DNA from: Levilinea saccharolytica
Lineage (GTDB): Bacteria; Chloroflexota; Anaerolineae; Anaerolineales; Anaerolineaceae
Length of the DNA stretch: 64,000 nucleotides
Direction of reading: 5' to 3'
Assembly (NCBI RefSeq): GCF_001306035.1
Contig: NZ_LGCM01000003.1
Span: forward strand, 1-64,000
The translations under genes and the position numbers were made by a program. This document shows, in pieces, positions 1-8,556 of the stretch. Each line of letters starts with the position of its first letter. The first letter of the stretch is position 1. The notes below the pieces were generated by a model, which saw only the letters and a list, made by a program, of their open reading frames with translations, did not search any database and was not told the DNA's origin.

Positions 1-35
1 TTGACTTCTGGTATCTGTAAGGTGACAATAGACAT
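1..35 (-). CDS. Transposase, first 11 codons only (partial)
   Basis: The minus-strand ATG at 35-33 opens a frame reading MSIVTLQIPEV before the window ends. A GGAG six bases upstream would serve as ribosome-binding site. The short N-terminus resembles the start of Chloroflexota transposases that continue into a Cys-rich zinc ribbon, but that is recalled from memory and cannot be tested with 11 codons. The main support is its position inside an IS-like end. Confidence 0.35.
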   Translation of the reverse strand, partial: MSIVTLQIPEV

Positions 36-36
36 G

Positions 37-91
37 GCAAGCTCCGGTAACTTGGTGGCCTTAAGCACCTACCAGTTTACTCGGAGCTTGC
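37..91. promoter_or_regulatory. Fold-back hairpin over the transposase RBS; terminator on the + strand
   Basis: GCAAGCTCCG (37-46) pairs exactly with CGGAGCTTGC (82-91), and pairing continues imperfectly inward to about 58/69. On the minus strand the stem contains the GGAG that precedes the ATG at 35, so a transcript entering from outside would hide the ribosome-binding site. On the plus strand the stem is followed by TCTTTTTT, a typical intrinsic terminator. Fold-back control of this kind is known for IS10 and IS50. Confidence 0.5.
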
Positions 92-236
92 TCTTTTTTC
101 AAAACCTACCACTCTTGGGACAGACACGATGTCACTAATCTATGACAAAATCCCCGCTGATTTTTTGACGATGGGCCTGAGGCGTTGATGGTAGAATGAA
201 TCATCCATTGAAATTCCATTTGCAGGGAGGTTCGTC

Positions 237-1457
237 ATGAAAGAAGTGGTCATCCTAGATGCAGTGCGCACACCCATTGGCGCTTTGGGCGGGGCTTTAT
301 CGAAAGTGAGACCGGACGATTTGGCGGCGCTGGTGCTGCGGGCCGTTTTGGAGCGCAGCGGGCTGGACCCCGCGGTGGTGGAAGAGGTGTATTTGGGCTG
401 CGCCAACCAGGCGGGCGAAGATAACCGCAACGTGGCGCGCATGGCTGCCTTGCTGGCGGGGCTGCCGGTGGAGACGGCCGGGGTGACCTTTAACCGCCTG
501 TGCGCTTCGGGTCTGACGGCGGTGAACATGGCGGCGCGGGCCATCGCGGCTGGCGAAGGCGATGTCTTTTTGGCGGGCGGGGTGGAGAGCATGTCGCGCG
601 CGCCCTATTCGCTGCCCAAAGCTGAAAACGGCTTTCCTTTTGGCAATTTGACGGCCTTTGACACGGCTTTGGGATGGCGCTACCCCAACCCCAAAATGCA
701 GGAGATGTACGGCACGGACCCCATGGGGGAGACGGCCGAGAACGTGGCCGAGCAGTACGGCATTTCACGTGAGCGCCAGGATGCTTTTGCCCTCTCCAGC
801 CACCAGCGCGCCGTGGCTGCCATGGACTCAGGGCGCTTTGCGGCTGAAATTGTGCCGGTGAGCATCCCGCAGCGCAAGGGGGAGCCGCTGGTGGTGGCGC
901 AGGATGAGCGCCCGCGGCGGGATACCTCGCTGGAATCGCTGGCTAAACTGAAACCGGCTTTTCGCGCCGGCGGCACTGTGACCGCGGGCAACTCGTCGGG
1001 CATGAACGACGGCGCGGCGGTGCTTCTGCTGATGAGCGCGGAGCGCGCCAAAGCCCTGGGGCTGAAGGCCAGGGCACGTTGGGTGGGGTCGGCGGCGGCG
1101 GGCGTGCCCCCGCGGGTGATGGGCCTGGGGCCGATCCCGGCGACGGCCAAGCTGCTTCAGCGCACCCAGGTGAAAGCCGAAGCTCTTGGGCTGATTGAAT
1201 TAAATGAAGCCTTTGCCGCGCAGTCGCTGGCGGTGATGGATGAGGCCGGCTTTGCGCCGGAGATCACCAACGTCAACGGCGGCGCGATCGCCCTGGGGCA
1301 TCCTTTGGGCTGCTCCGGCGCGCGGATTTTGACCACCCTGTTCCACGAGATGAGCCGCCGTGCGGCGGACGCCAGGCAGCCTTTCTACGGCCTGGCCACG
1401 CTGTGCGTGGGGGTGGGGCAGGGCGAGGCCACCATAATTGAGTGGCTGGACCGGTAA
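237..1457 (+). CDS. Acetyl-CoA acetyltransferase / 3-oxoacyl-CoA thiolase, PcaF-like
   Basis: A cytosolic thiolase of 406 residues that cleaves or forms 3-oxoacyl-CoA. All catalytic residues are visible: acylated Cys89 in NRLCASG, the NEAF motif at 323-326, His355 in ALGHPLG and Cys390 in LCVGVGQG. The block [17 protein letters not shown] (54-70) is the signature I associate with 3-oxoadipyl-CoA thiolases (PcaF/PaaJ) rather than biosynthetic AtoB. No other aromatic degradation gene lies nearby, so the substrate is uncertain. The start is fixed by AGGGAGG at 224-230, six bases before the ATG. The SDR gene begins 3 bp after its stop, so the two form an operon. Length is normal for the family. 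Confidence 0.9.
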   Translation: MKEVVILDAVRTPIGALGGALSKVRPDDLAALVLRAVLERSGLDPAVVEEVYLGCANQAGEDNRNVARMAALLAGLPVETAGVTFNRLCASGLTAVNMAARAIAAGEGDVFLAGGVESMSRAPYSLPKAENGFPFGNLTAFDTALGWRYPNPKMQEMYGTDPMGETAENVAEQYGISRERQDAFALSSHQRAVAAMDSGRFAAEIVPVSIPQRKGEPLVVAQDERPRRDTSLESLAKLKPAFRAGGTVTAGNSSGMNDGAAVLLLMSAERAKALGLKARARWVGSAAAGVPPRVMGLGPIPATAKLLQRTQVKAEALGLIELNEAFAAQSLAVMDEAGFAPEITNVNGGAIALGHPLGCSGARILTTLFHEMSRRAADARQPFYGLATLCVGVGQGEATIIEWLDR

Positions 1458-1460
1458 CGC

Positions 1461-2477
1461 ATGCGGGCGCTGGTGACGGGAGCCACGGGGTTTATTGGGG
1501 CCGCGCTGTGCCGCGGGCTGCTTGCGGCTGGCTACACGGTGCGGGCTTTGCGCCGTCCCACCAGTAATATGCGCCTGTTGGAAGACCTGCCCGTGGAACG
1601 GGTGGAAGGGGATTTGACCCAGCCTGAGTCGCTGGACGCAGCCATGCAGGATGTGCAGGTGGTGTTCCACGCGGCAGCCATGCTGGGGGATGATCATGAC
1701 GCCGGGCGGCTGTATGCGGTGACGGTGGAGGGCAGCCGGTCGGTGTTTTTGGCGGCCCACCAGGCCGGGGTGCAGCGTGTGGTGTTGACCAGCTCGGCGG
1801 CGGCTTTGGGCGTGCCCCAGGGGGGGCCGCTGGCCGGCACGGTACGCAGCGGCATGGATGAAAACCACACCTGGAATTACCCACCGCAGTCCTGGCCCTA
1901 CGCCTACGCCAAATACCTGTCGGAGCTGGAGGCCCAGCGCGCGGTGGCCGCGGGACTGGATGTGGTGACGGTTAACCCCACCCTGGTGATGGGCGCGGGG
2001 GATATTTACCGCCACAATACCTCCCTGGTGGTGCAGGTGGCCCAACGCAAGCTGCCCGCTCTGGTGGAAGGCGGGCTGAACGTGGTGCATGTGGCCGATG
2101 TGGTGGCGGGGCATTTGGCGGCGCTGGAACGCGGCCGCCGCGGAGAGCGCTATTTGCTGGCGGGTGACAATTTGACCCTGGTGGAACTGGTGAAGAAGAT
2201 TGCCGCCCTGGCTGGGGTGGAGCCGCCCACGGTGGTGCTGCCAGCCGGGGTGGCGCGGCGTTTGGCGCTGCCGGCCAGTTGGTTTTCACAGTATTTGACT
2301 CTGCAGTCGGCCGTCTTGGCCCTGCGCATGGCGGGGCGGCTGTTTTATGTGGACGGGCGCAAAGCCAGCGTGGAGCTGCGCCTGGGCCCGCCGCGCCCGG
2401 CGGATGAGGCCATCCGCGAGGCGTATGATTATTTTGTGAGCGTGGGGACCATTTCAGCGCGCGCAGCCGACCGGTAA
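1461..2477 (+). CDS. NAD(P)-dependent epimerase/dehydratase, extended SDR family
   Basis: A 338-residue extended short-chain dehydrogenase with the Rossmann motif TGATGFIG at 6-13, an Asp at 51 in the GDLTQ block, and the catalytic pair Tyr147/Lys151 in YAYAK. The overall pattern is that of dihydroflavonol-4-reductase-like or 3-beta-HSD-like proteins; the substrate cannot be read from sequence. It follows the thiolase by 3 bp and is probably translationally coupled, which suggests that it reduces or oxidises a product of the same acyl-CoA pathway, but that is inference. The next gene is about 100 bp downstream with its own RBS and a possible -10 box, so the operon likely ends here. Confidence 0.85.
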   Translation: MRALVTGATGFIGAALCRGLLAAGYTVRALRRPTSNMRLLEDLPVERVEGDLTQPESLDAAMQDVQVVFHAAAMLGDDHDAGRLYAVTVEGSRSVFLAAHQAGVQRVVLTSSAAALGVPQGGPLAGTVRSGMDENHTWNYPPQSWPYAYAKYLSELEAQRAVAAGLDVVTVNPTLVMGAGDIYRHNTSLVVQVAQRKLPALVEGGLNVVHVADVVAGHLAALERGRRGERYLLAGDNLTLVELVKKIAALAGVEPPTVVLPAGVARRLALPASWFSQYLTLQSAVLALRMAGRLFYVDGRKASVELRLGPPRPADEAIREAYDYFVSVGTISARAADR

Positions 2478-2542
2478 GTTAAGAGATTTGTTAGGCTTAA
2501 TACAAACGCTTTGGAGAGGATGAAATTAGCGATTGGAATCAG

Positions 2543-2548
2543 TATAAT
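2543..2548 (+). promoter_or_regulatory. -10 box upstream of the aldo-keto reductase
   Basis: TATAAT matches the sigma-70 consensus and lies 29 bp before the ATG at 2578, but no convincing -35 hexamer stands 16-18 bp upstream. It is the best promoter candidate in the 97-bp gap. Confidence 0.3.
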
Positions 2549-2577
2549 GTTTTTAATTCAGTTAAGGAGGATGTTTG

Positions 2578-3555
2578 ATGGAATACCGTAAAATGGGTAA
2601 ATGGGGGCTGAAGCTGAGCGAATTGTCTTTGGGTGCCTGGGTGACGTACGGCGGCCAGGTGGGCGAGGAGATCGCTGAACAATGTATGGTGGCGGCCTAT
2701 GAAGCTGGCGTGAATTTTTTTGATAACGCGGAAACCTACGCCAACGGCAATGCCGAGATCGTGATGGGCAATGTCCTCCAACGGGTCGGTTGGCGGCGCG
2801 AAAGCTACGTGGTTTCAACCAAAATTTTCTGGGGCGGCAAAGGCCCCAACGACCGCGGCCTGTCGTATAAGCATGTGTATGAAGGTGTGAACAACGCCCT
2901 GCGCCGCTTACAGCTGGACTATGTGGACCTGGTGTTTTGCCACCGCCCTGACCGCAACACGCCCATTGAAGAGACGGTGTGGGCCATGGATCAGGTGATC
3001 CGCCAGGGCAAAGCCCTGTATTGGGGCACCTCCGAATGGAGCGCCGCGGATATCATCGAAGCCGATAAGCTGGCGCGCCTCAACGGCCTGCGCCCGCCGA
3101 GCATGGAGCAGCCCCAGTACAATATGCTGCACCGCGACCGCTTTGAAATGGAATACGAACCGCTGTTCCGCAACCTGGGCTACGGCACCACCATCTGGAG
3201 TCCGCTGGCCTCGGGTCTGCTGACCGGCAAATACAACCAGGGGGTGCCCCAGGGCAGCCGGGCGAGTTTGCCGGGGTATGAGTGGCTGGCCAAGACCATG
3301 CTGCGGCCGGAAGCGATTGAAAAAGCCCGCCAACTGCAGCCCATTGCGGATGATTTGGGCTGCACCATGGCGCAGATGGCCCTGGCGTGGTGCTTGCTGA
3401 ACCCCAATGTGAGTACAGTGATCACCGGCGCAAGCCGGGTGGAGCAGGTGCATGAGAATTTGAAGGCGTTAAAAGTCTTGCCGAAACTGACTCCCGATGT
3501 GGTGCAGCGGATTGAGGACGTGCTGCAAAACCGGCCTGAGTTGGACGATTTCTAA
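2578..3555 (+). CDS. Aldo/keto reductase, voltage-gated K+ channel beta-subunit/YghZ-like
   Basis: A 325-residue NADPH-dependent TIM-barrel reductase of aldehydes and ketones. The catalytic tetrad is visible as Asp49, Tyr54, Lys82 and His122. The N-terminal [19 protein letters not shown] and the C-terminal [18 protein letters not shown] are typical of the Kv-beta/YghZ branch. The ATG at 2578 is chosen because AAGGAGG (2564-2570) stands seven bases upstream. A TTG one codon earlier and an out-of-frame ATG directly against the RBS (2571, six codons then stop) are less likely starts. It appears to be a single-gene unit between the thiolase/SDR pair and the HD-GYP sensor. Confidence 0.9.
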   Translation: MEYRKMGKWGLKLSELSLGAWVTYGGQVGEEIAEQCMVAAYEAGVNFFDNAETYANGNAEIVMGNVLQRVGWRRESYVVSTKIFWGGKGPNDRGLSYKHVYEGVNNALRRLQLDYVDLVFCHRPDRNTPIEETVWAMDQVIRQGKALYWGTSEWSAADIIEADKLARLNGLRPPSMEQPQYNMLHRDRFEMEYEPLFRNLGYGTTIWSPLASGLLTGKYNQGVPQGSRASLPGYEWLAKTMLRPEAIEKARQLQPIADDLGCTMAQMALAWCLLNPNVSTVITGASRVEQVHENLKALKVLPKLTPDVVQRIEDVLQNRPELDDF

Positions 3556-3704
3556 TCTCTCGTTTTCAGTGTGGGGCGCAGGGGGAACGGCATTGGGCTG
3601 GAGACCTTGCGCCCTGCGTGGTTAAAAATGGCGGTATACAGTGCTGGCGTGGTTGTGGTTGAACACACCTGGGCAAGCTGGTGCTAAAGCAAGGTGGGCG
3701 CATT

Positions 3705-6700
3705 ATGAAGCGTAGGGCTTGGCCGCTTGCGGTGCTTCTGGGGATGCTGGTGGGTGCGTTGGCGCTCAGCAGCCTGCCCGTGCGCGAGGCGCAGGCCGGC
3801 TGGCAAATCACCCCGACCCCCACCAGCGGACGCCGCACCCTGCGCATCGGCGGCGACTGGAACTACCCGCCCTACTCCTACACGACCGGCGACCAACCTC
3901 AGGGGCTGGATATGGAAATGGCGCGGGCGGTGGGGGAGGCGCTGAATGTCAATGTCGAAATCTGGCAGGGATCCTGGGGGGATGTGCGCCGTTGGCTGGA
4001 GGAAGGCAGCATTGACGCCGTCGCGGGCATGGCCTATTCCGACGAACGCGAGAAAATTTACGATTTTTCCACACCCTATGCCTATTTAAGCTTTGATCTG
4101 TTTGTGCCCCAAGCCTCTGAATTGAAGGGTATGGAGGATTTGCGCGACAAGGCGGTGGTGGTGCAGCGCGGGGGGGTGATGGAGGAATATTTGGTGCGCA
4201 GCGGTCTGGCGGAACAGGTGATTCTGGTGGAAAACGCCCCCGATGCGCTGACGCTGCTGGCCGCGGGACGCTACGACGCAGCTTTGCTCAACGAGGCGCA
4301 GGGACATTATTTCCTGCAGAAGAACCCAAATTGGCGGCTGAAGGCCCTGGGGGTGGACAGCCCGCAGACCGTGCGTTACGGCTTTGCGGTGCGCGAGGGC
4401 AATCAGGATGTTTTAAATCTCCTCAATCAGGGGCTTAACCTGGTAAAGCGCGAAGGGGTTTACGACCGTATTCTGGAAAACTGGACCCAGCTGTACCAGC
4501 CGCGCACATTTGGCCAGGCGCTGCGCACATGGCCTTACCTGCGCGTTGCCTTATTCGGACTGGGGGGGCTGCTGTTGTTCACAGTGCTGAGCCTGGTGTG
4601 GGGGGCAACCCTGCGCCGCGAGGTGCGCGCGCGCACGCAGGCCCTCAAGCAAAGCGAAGAGAAGTATCGTCTATTGGTGGAAACGGCCAGCGAGGCGGTT
4701 TTGGTTTCAACTCGTGATGGCCGCATCCTGTTTGCCAACGCGGCCAGCGAGCTGATCAGCGGTTACAGCCTGGCTGATTTGCTGCAGCTGCGTCTGGATC
4801 AAGTGGTACACCTCGAAGACTATGAAATGATCCGCACAGCGGTCTCACAGGTGCTGCTGCGCGAGAAGAAGACTCTGGAAGCGGTGCGGATCCTCACCCG
4901 TGAGGGAAATATCCGCTTTGTGCATATTCAGGCCGCGCCCATTGACTGGCAGGGGGAACAGGCTGTGCTGAGCCTGGTGACGGATGTGACCGAACGCGTG
5001 CAGGTGGAAGAAAGGCTGCGCGACAGCGAACGGCGCTACCGCACCATTTTCCAAAAGACGCCGGTGGGCATTTTTCAGTACGACCGCGATCTGCGCATCA
5101 CCCGCCTGAACCAGCGCTTCGCCGATATCCTGCAGGCTCCCCCCAAGCGGCTGATTCGCATGAATATGGGCGAGCTGAAAGATCAGCGGGTGATCCCCGC
5201 GCTGCGGGCCGCCCTGGAAGGCCGCGAGGGTTTTTACGAAGGCGAATATCAGACCACCCAATCCGGTGTGCAAATATTTGTATGGATGCGCACTGCGCCC
5301 TTTTTGAACGACCAGGGCGAGGCCGTGGGCGGCATTGGCATGGTGGAAGACATCAGTGTTCGCGTAAAAATTGAACAGGCTCTGCGCGATTCGGAAGAGA
5401 AGTTTTCAAAGGCATTCCGCACCACGCCCGATTCCATCAGCATTAACCGCATGTCAGACGGCGTCTTCTTAGAGGTAAACGACGGCTTTACGCGCGTCAC
5501 CGGCTATGAACCGCAGGAAGCGCTGGGAAAATCGGTGATGGACCTGGGTCTGTGGGTCTCAGCGGAGGATGAAAAGCTGCTGACTTCACGCTTGCGGGAA
5601 AGCGGCGAGGTGCTGGATTTTGAAGCTTCCATGCGGGTGAAGGGCGGCGCGCTGCGCATTGGGCAGGTGTCATCGCGCACGGTGGAGCTGAACGGGGAAC
5701 GGTGTGTTCTGACCATTTTGCGGGATGTGACCGAGCAGAAGCGCACTCAGGCGCGCCTTCAGCAGCAGTACCAGCAAATTGCCGCCTTGCGGGACGTGGA
5801 TTTAACCATCACAGCGCGCATTGATTTACAGGAGGTGCTGCGCACCGTATTGGAGCACATCACCTTGCAGACTCACGCCGAGGCTGCCGACATCCTCCTG
5901 ATGAACCCAGAGACGCAGCAATTAACGTACGCGGCCGGCCGAGGATTCTTTACCAACTCCGTACAGCACGTGCGCTACGCGCTGGGCGAGGGCTACGCGG
6001 GCCTGGCGGCCCAAAACCAGCACACTGTGGTGATTTCGCGCCTGTCCGAGGTGCCGCCGTCCTTCTTTGGAGGCATAGACCTTGCCGCCGAGCGCTTTAC
6101 CGGTTACCTGGCCTTCCCGCTGTTGGTGGAAGGGCAGGTGCAGGGCGTGCTGGAGGTGTATCAGCGTTCCACACCGGATTTGGAGCTGGAACATGTGAGT
6201 TTTATCGAGTCGATGGTCAACCAGGCGGCCATCGCCATTGATAACGCCGCCCTGTTCCGCAAGCTGACCCAGGCCTATGATGCCACCATCGCCGGTTGGG
6301 CGCGGGCGCTGGAACTGCGCGATTATGAGACGGAGGGACATTCCGAGCGGGTGACCGAATGGGTGGTGGAATTGGCGCAGCGCATGGGAATGAACGGCGA
6401 AAACCTGGCGCATGTGCGGCGCGGGGCGCTGCTGCACGACATCGGCAAGATGGGTATTCCCGATCAGGTGCTGCTGAAACCCGGCCCACTGACGGACGAA
6501 GAGTGGGTCATCATGCGCCAACATCCGATGCATGCCTATTACATGCTGGCGGATATTGACTTCCTGCGCCCGGCCTTAGATATCCCCTATGGGCATCATG
6601 AGCGCTGGGACGGCAGCGGCTATCCGCGCGGACTGCGCGGGGAAGAAATCCCCCTGGCGGCGCGCATTTTCGCGGTGGTGGATGTGTGGGATGCGCTGCA

Positions 6701-6851
6701 CAGCAGCCGCCCCTACCGCCCACAGCCGTGGGAGCCGGAAAGGATCGCGGCGTATCTGCACGAGGAATCAGGACGCTTGTTTGACCCGCAGGTGGTGATA
6801 GAATTTTTGGCGTACCTGCGCGAGCAGGGGGAATTGCCTAGCGGCGGTTGA
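3705..6851 (+). CDS. Membrane sensor: periplasmic solute-binding domain, PAS x3, GAF, HD-GYP
   Basis: A 1048-residue receptor likely to sense an extracellular ligand and hydrolyse cyclic di-GMP in the cytosol. Domains in order: signal peptide (1-31, ending AQA), family-3 solute-binding domain of the kind binding amino acids (about 40-265), one membrane span (about 272-297), three PAS domains (about 320-690), GAF (about 705-860) and HD-GYP (about 865-1040). The phosphodiesterase core looks complete: His911-Asp912 in HDIGKMG, His964-His965-Glu966, and GYP at 972-974. There is no GGDEF domain and no linked transporter. The ATG at 3705 is preceded by AAGGTGG (3691-3697); an upstream GTG at 3681 is less likely because it would precede the signal peptide. 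The last 14 bp overlap the convergent DMT gene. Confidence 0.9.
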   Translation: MKRRAWPLAVLLGMLVGALALSSLPVREAQAGWQITPTPTSGRRTLRIGGDWNYPPYSYTTGDQPQGLDMEMARAVGEALNVNVEIWQGSWGDVRRWLEEGSIDAVAGMAYSDEREKIYDFSTPYAYLSFDLFVPQASELKGMEDLRDKAVVVQRGGVMEEYLVRSGLAEQVILVENAPDALTLLAAGRYDAALLNEAQGHYFLQKNPNWRLKALGVDSPQTVRYGFAVREGNQDVLNLLNQGLNLVKREGVYDRILENWTQLYQPRTFGQALRTWPYLRVALFGLGGLLLFTVLSLVWGATLRREVRARTQALKQSEEKYRLLVETASEAVLVSTRDGRILFANAASELISGYSLADLLQLRLDQVVHLEDYEMIRTAVSQVLLREKKTLEAVRILTREGNIRFVHIQAAPIDWQGEQAVLSLVTDVTERVQVEERLRDSERRYRTIFQKTPVGIFQYDRDLRITRLNQRFADILQAPPKRLIRMNMGELKDQRVIPALRAALEGREGFYEGEYQTTQSGVQIFVWMRTAPFLNDQGEAVGGIGMVEDISVRVKIEQALRDSEEKFSKAFRTTPDSISINRMSDGVFLEVNDGFTRVTGYEPQEALGKSVMDLGLWVSAEDEKLLTSRLRESGEVLDFEASMRVKGGALRIGQVSSRTVELNGERCVLTILRDVTEQKRTQARLQQQYQQIAALRDVDLTITARIDLQEVLRTVLEHITLQTHAEAADILLMNPETQQLTYAAGRGFFTNSVQHVRYALGEGYAGLAAQNQHTVVISRLSEVPPSFFGGIDLAAERFTGYLAFPLLVEGQVQGVLEVYQRSTPDLELEHVSFIESMVNQAAIAIDNAALFRKLTQAYDATIAGWARALELRDYETEGHSERVTEWVVELAQRMGMNGENLAHVRRGALLHDIGKMGIPDQVLLKPGPLTDEEWVIMRQHPMHAYYMLADIDFLRPALDIPYGHHERWDGSGYPRGLRGEEIPLAARIFAVVDVWDALHSSRPYRPQPWEPERIAAYLHEESGRLFDPQVVIEFLAYLREQGELPSGG

Positions 6852-7719
6852 CCAGGAAAATGCCCAGGAGTACGGCCAGCCCACCCAGAAGCTGCGGCAG
6901 GCTGAGCAGTTCACCCGCCAGGGGGATGGCCAACAGGGCGGTGAAGACCGGCTGCAGGATCATGGTGGGGGAGACGACCGAAGCGGGCAGATGGCCCAGG
7001 GCGTAACCCACCGAAAAATACCCGATCACTTGTGAAATCAGCGCCGCCCCTAAGAAGGTGAGATACGCCTGGGCAGAATAGCCCGTCAGGGGGATGCCGG
7101 CCGCCAGGTTGACGCCCAGCAGAATGACGGCGCACACCACCACCACTGGCCAGATGTAAGACATGGTGTCCAGGCTGCGGCGGGCGCGCTGGGTGGTGAG
7201 GAAGTAAGCGGCGTAAAACAGGCTGGAGATGGTGGCCAGCAGGTCGCCCCGCGACAGGTGGGGGTTGCGCAGGATGTCATTGCCAAAGACGACGGCTGCA
7301 CCGGTGAGGGTGAGCACCAGACCGGCCCAGAAGACCCTGGGCATTTTTTCTTTCCACACCAGGAAGGCGAACACCGAAACCCACAGCGGGGCGATGTAAT
7401 TGAGCAGGGTGGCGTTGGCCACGGTGGTGTATTGGATGCCGACCGCCCAGAAGATGTGATCTAAAGCGGTGAACAGCCCGCCTACCAGGGTCCAGGCCAG
7501 CAGCCGCCAGGGGGTTCGTTGGGCGGCGCGCTGCTGGTGGCGCAGGTAAAAGGGCAGCATGAACAAGGCCGCAAAGGCCATGCGGTAAAAGGTGGTGATG
7601 GTTCCGGGGGCTTCGGCCCAGCGTACAAACAGGGCCGACAGGCTGAGGGCCAGGATGCCGGAGGCGAGGGCGATGTAGGGCAGGGCTTTGGGGGCAGGTT
7701 TTAGGGCTGAGGATTCCAT
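6838..7719 (-). CDS. EamA/DMT-family transporter
   Basis: A 293-residue inner-membrane protein with about ten hydrophobic helices in two EamA repeats (about 12-140 and 155-292), as in RhaT/YdcZ-type exporters of metabolites. Substrate is not predictable. The start at 7719 is chosen because the hydrophobic first helix follows soon after; the frame remains open upstream but there it runs antisense to the well-supported HAD reading frame. No Shine-Dalgarno sequence is visible, and the start lies inside the end of the HAD gene (19-bp overlap), so translational coupling is likely. The 3' end overlaps the convergent HD-GYP gene by 14 bp. Confidence 0.85.
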   Translation of the reverse strand: MESSALKPAPKALPYIALASGILALSLSALFVRWAEAPGTITTFYRMAFAALFMLPFYLRHQQRAAQRTPWRLLAWTLVGGLFTALDHIFWAVGIQYTTVANATLLNYIAPLWVSVFAFLVWKEKMPRVFWAGLVLTLTGAAVVFGNDILRNPHLSRGDLLATISSLFYAAYFLTTQRARRSLDTMSYIWPVVVVCAVILLGVNLAAGIPLTGYSAQAYLTFLGAALISQVIGYFSVGYALGHLPASVVSPTMILQPVFTALLAIPLAGELLSLPQLLGGLAVLLGIFLVNRR

Positions 7720-8450
7720 GTGCGCAGGAGGGGAGGCAGTTCGGCTAAGGTTTGAATGACCGCCGCGGGGGGCTGGCTGGGCTGCTGCCCCTGGGGGGCG
7801 CGGCGTGTGATCCAGATGGGATGAATCCCAAACCCGCGCGCGCCGTCGATATCGGCCAGGGGGGTGTCGCCGATCATGGCGGTCTGGTGGGGCAGAGCGC
7901 CCCAATGCGCCAGGGCGCGCTGGTAGATGGCGGGGTGGGGTTTGGTGAGGCCCAGCGAGGCGGAGACCAGGATGAAATCAAAATAGGAGCGCAGGCCGGC
8001 TTTTTGAACGAGGGCGTGCACATCCAGCGTGTCGCCCGCGTTGGAAACCACGCCCAGGCGGTATCCTTCCGAGCGCAGTTGGCGCAGGGTGAGGGCGGCG
8101 TCTGCTTCGGGCCACCATTGAGCCTCAGAGACGGCATACATGGCCGCCAGGGCCAGCCGCAGGCGGCTGGAGCTGAGCTGAATGTGGTGTTGGGCCAGCA
8201 CCTCTGTGACCAGATCGGCGGTGGCCAGTTCGCGGTATTCGGGGTCGGGTTCCAGGTGGTGATCCTGGTTGCGGTCGAAAAGTTCCGCGGCAATTTGACC
8301 GGCAGGGAAGGTATAGCCCCAGGCTGTCAGGCGGTCTTCCAGGCGCTGGGAGAACCGGCGGATGGTTTGGGACCAATCGCCGTCAAAGTACAGCAGGGTT
8401 CCGCCCAGGTCAAACAGCAGGTAGGGTATGCGGGTGGGTTTCATCGGCAT
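7701..8450 (-). CDS. HAD-superfamily hydrolase (subfamily IA)
   Basis: A 249-residue cytosolic HAD-fold protein with a helical cap (about 20-95). Motif I reads FDLGGTL: the nucleophile Asp is present but the second Asp of the usual DxD is Gly. Motif II is the Ser of VVSNAG, motif III the Lys in TKPHPAIY, and motif IV is GDTPLADIDGA. A DxG motif I occurs in part of the HAD-IA family; lacking the usual acid/base Asp, the enzyme may be a slow phosphatase or act differently. The start is either 8450 or the ATG two codons later; neither has a clear RBS, and a minus-strand TATGAT at 8470-8465 would give an eight-base leader. It is co-transcribed with the DMT gene. Confidence 0.8.
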   Translation of the reverse strand: MPMKPTRIPYLLFDLGGTLLYFDGDWSQTIRRFSQRLEDRLTAWGYTFPAGQIAAELFDRNQDHHLEPDPEYRELATADLVTEVLAQHHIQLSSSRLRLALAAMYAVSEAQWWPEADAALTLRQLRSEGYRLGVVSNAGDTLDVHALVQKAGLRSYFDFILVSASLGLTKPHPAIYQRALAHWGALPHQTAMIGDTPLADIDGARGFGIHPIWITRRAPQGQQPSQPPAAVIQTLAELPPLLRTWNPQP

Positions 8451-8499
8451 AATTTGCCAATGATATCATAGATTACCGCCCCTGACCGCGCCGCAGCAT

Positions 8500-8537
8500 A
8501 AAAAAAGCGCCCCACCCCCCGGAGAGGGTGGGGCGTC
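8500..8537 (-). terminator. Intrinsic terminator after the hydroxyacid dehydrogenase operon
   Basis: On the minus strand an 10-11 bp GC-rich stem (8526-8536 with 8507-8517) is followed by TTTTTTT. It lies about 20 bp after the stop of the dehydrogenase at 8557 and separates that operon from the HAD gene. Confidence 0.85.
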
Positions 8538-8556
8538 TTAAGGGTTCGAACCGGGC

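Larger units (their letters stand above)
1..147 (-). mobile_element. Outer end of an insertion sequence (truncated by window edge)
   Basis: Read on the minus strand, the DNA starts at 147 with TGTCATAGATTAGTGACA, which contains a TGTCA/TGACA inverted pair typical of a transposon end, and runs about 110 bp to an ATG at 35 that opens a reading frame leaving the window. The stem-loop at 37-91 lies between them. This looks like the left end of an IS with its transposase facing left. I cannot name the IS family, and the other end and target duplication are outside the window. Confidence 0.45.

Noticed and set aside
1200-2114. 304-codon minus-strand frame rich in His/Gln/Arg
   Set aside because: Antisense to the thiolase and SDR genes, which have complete motifs.
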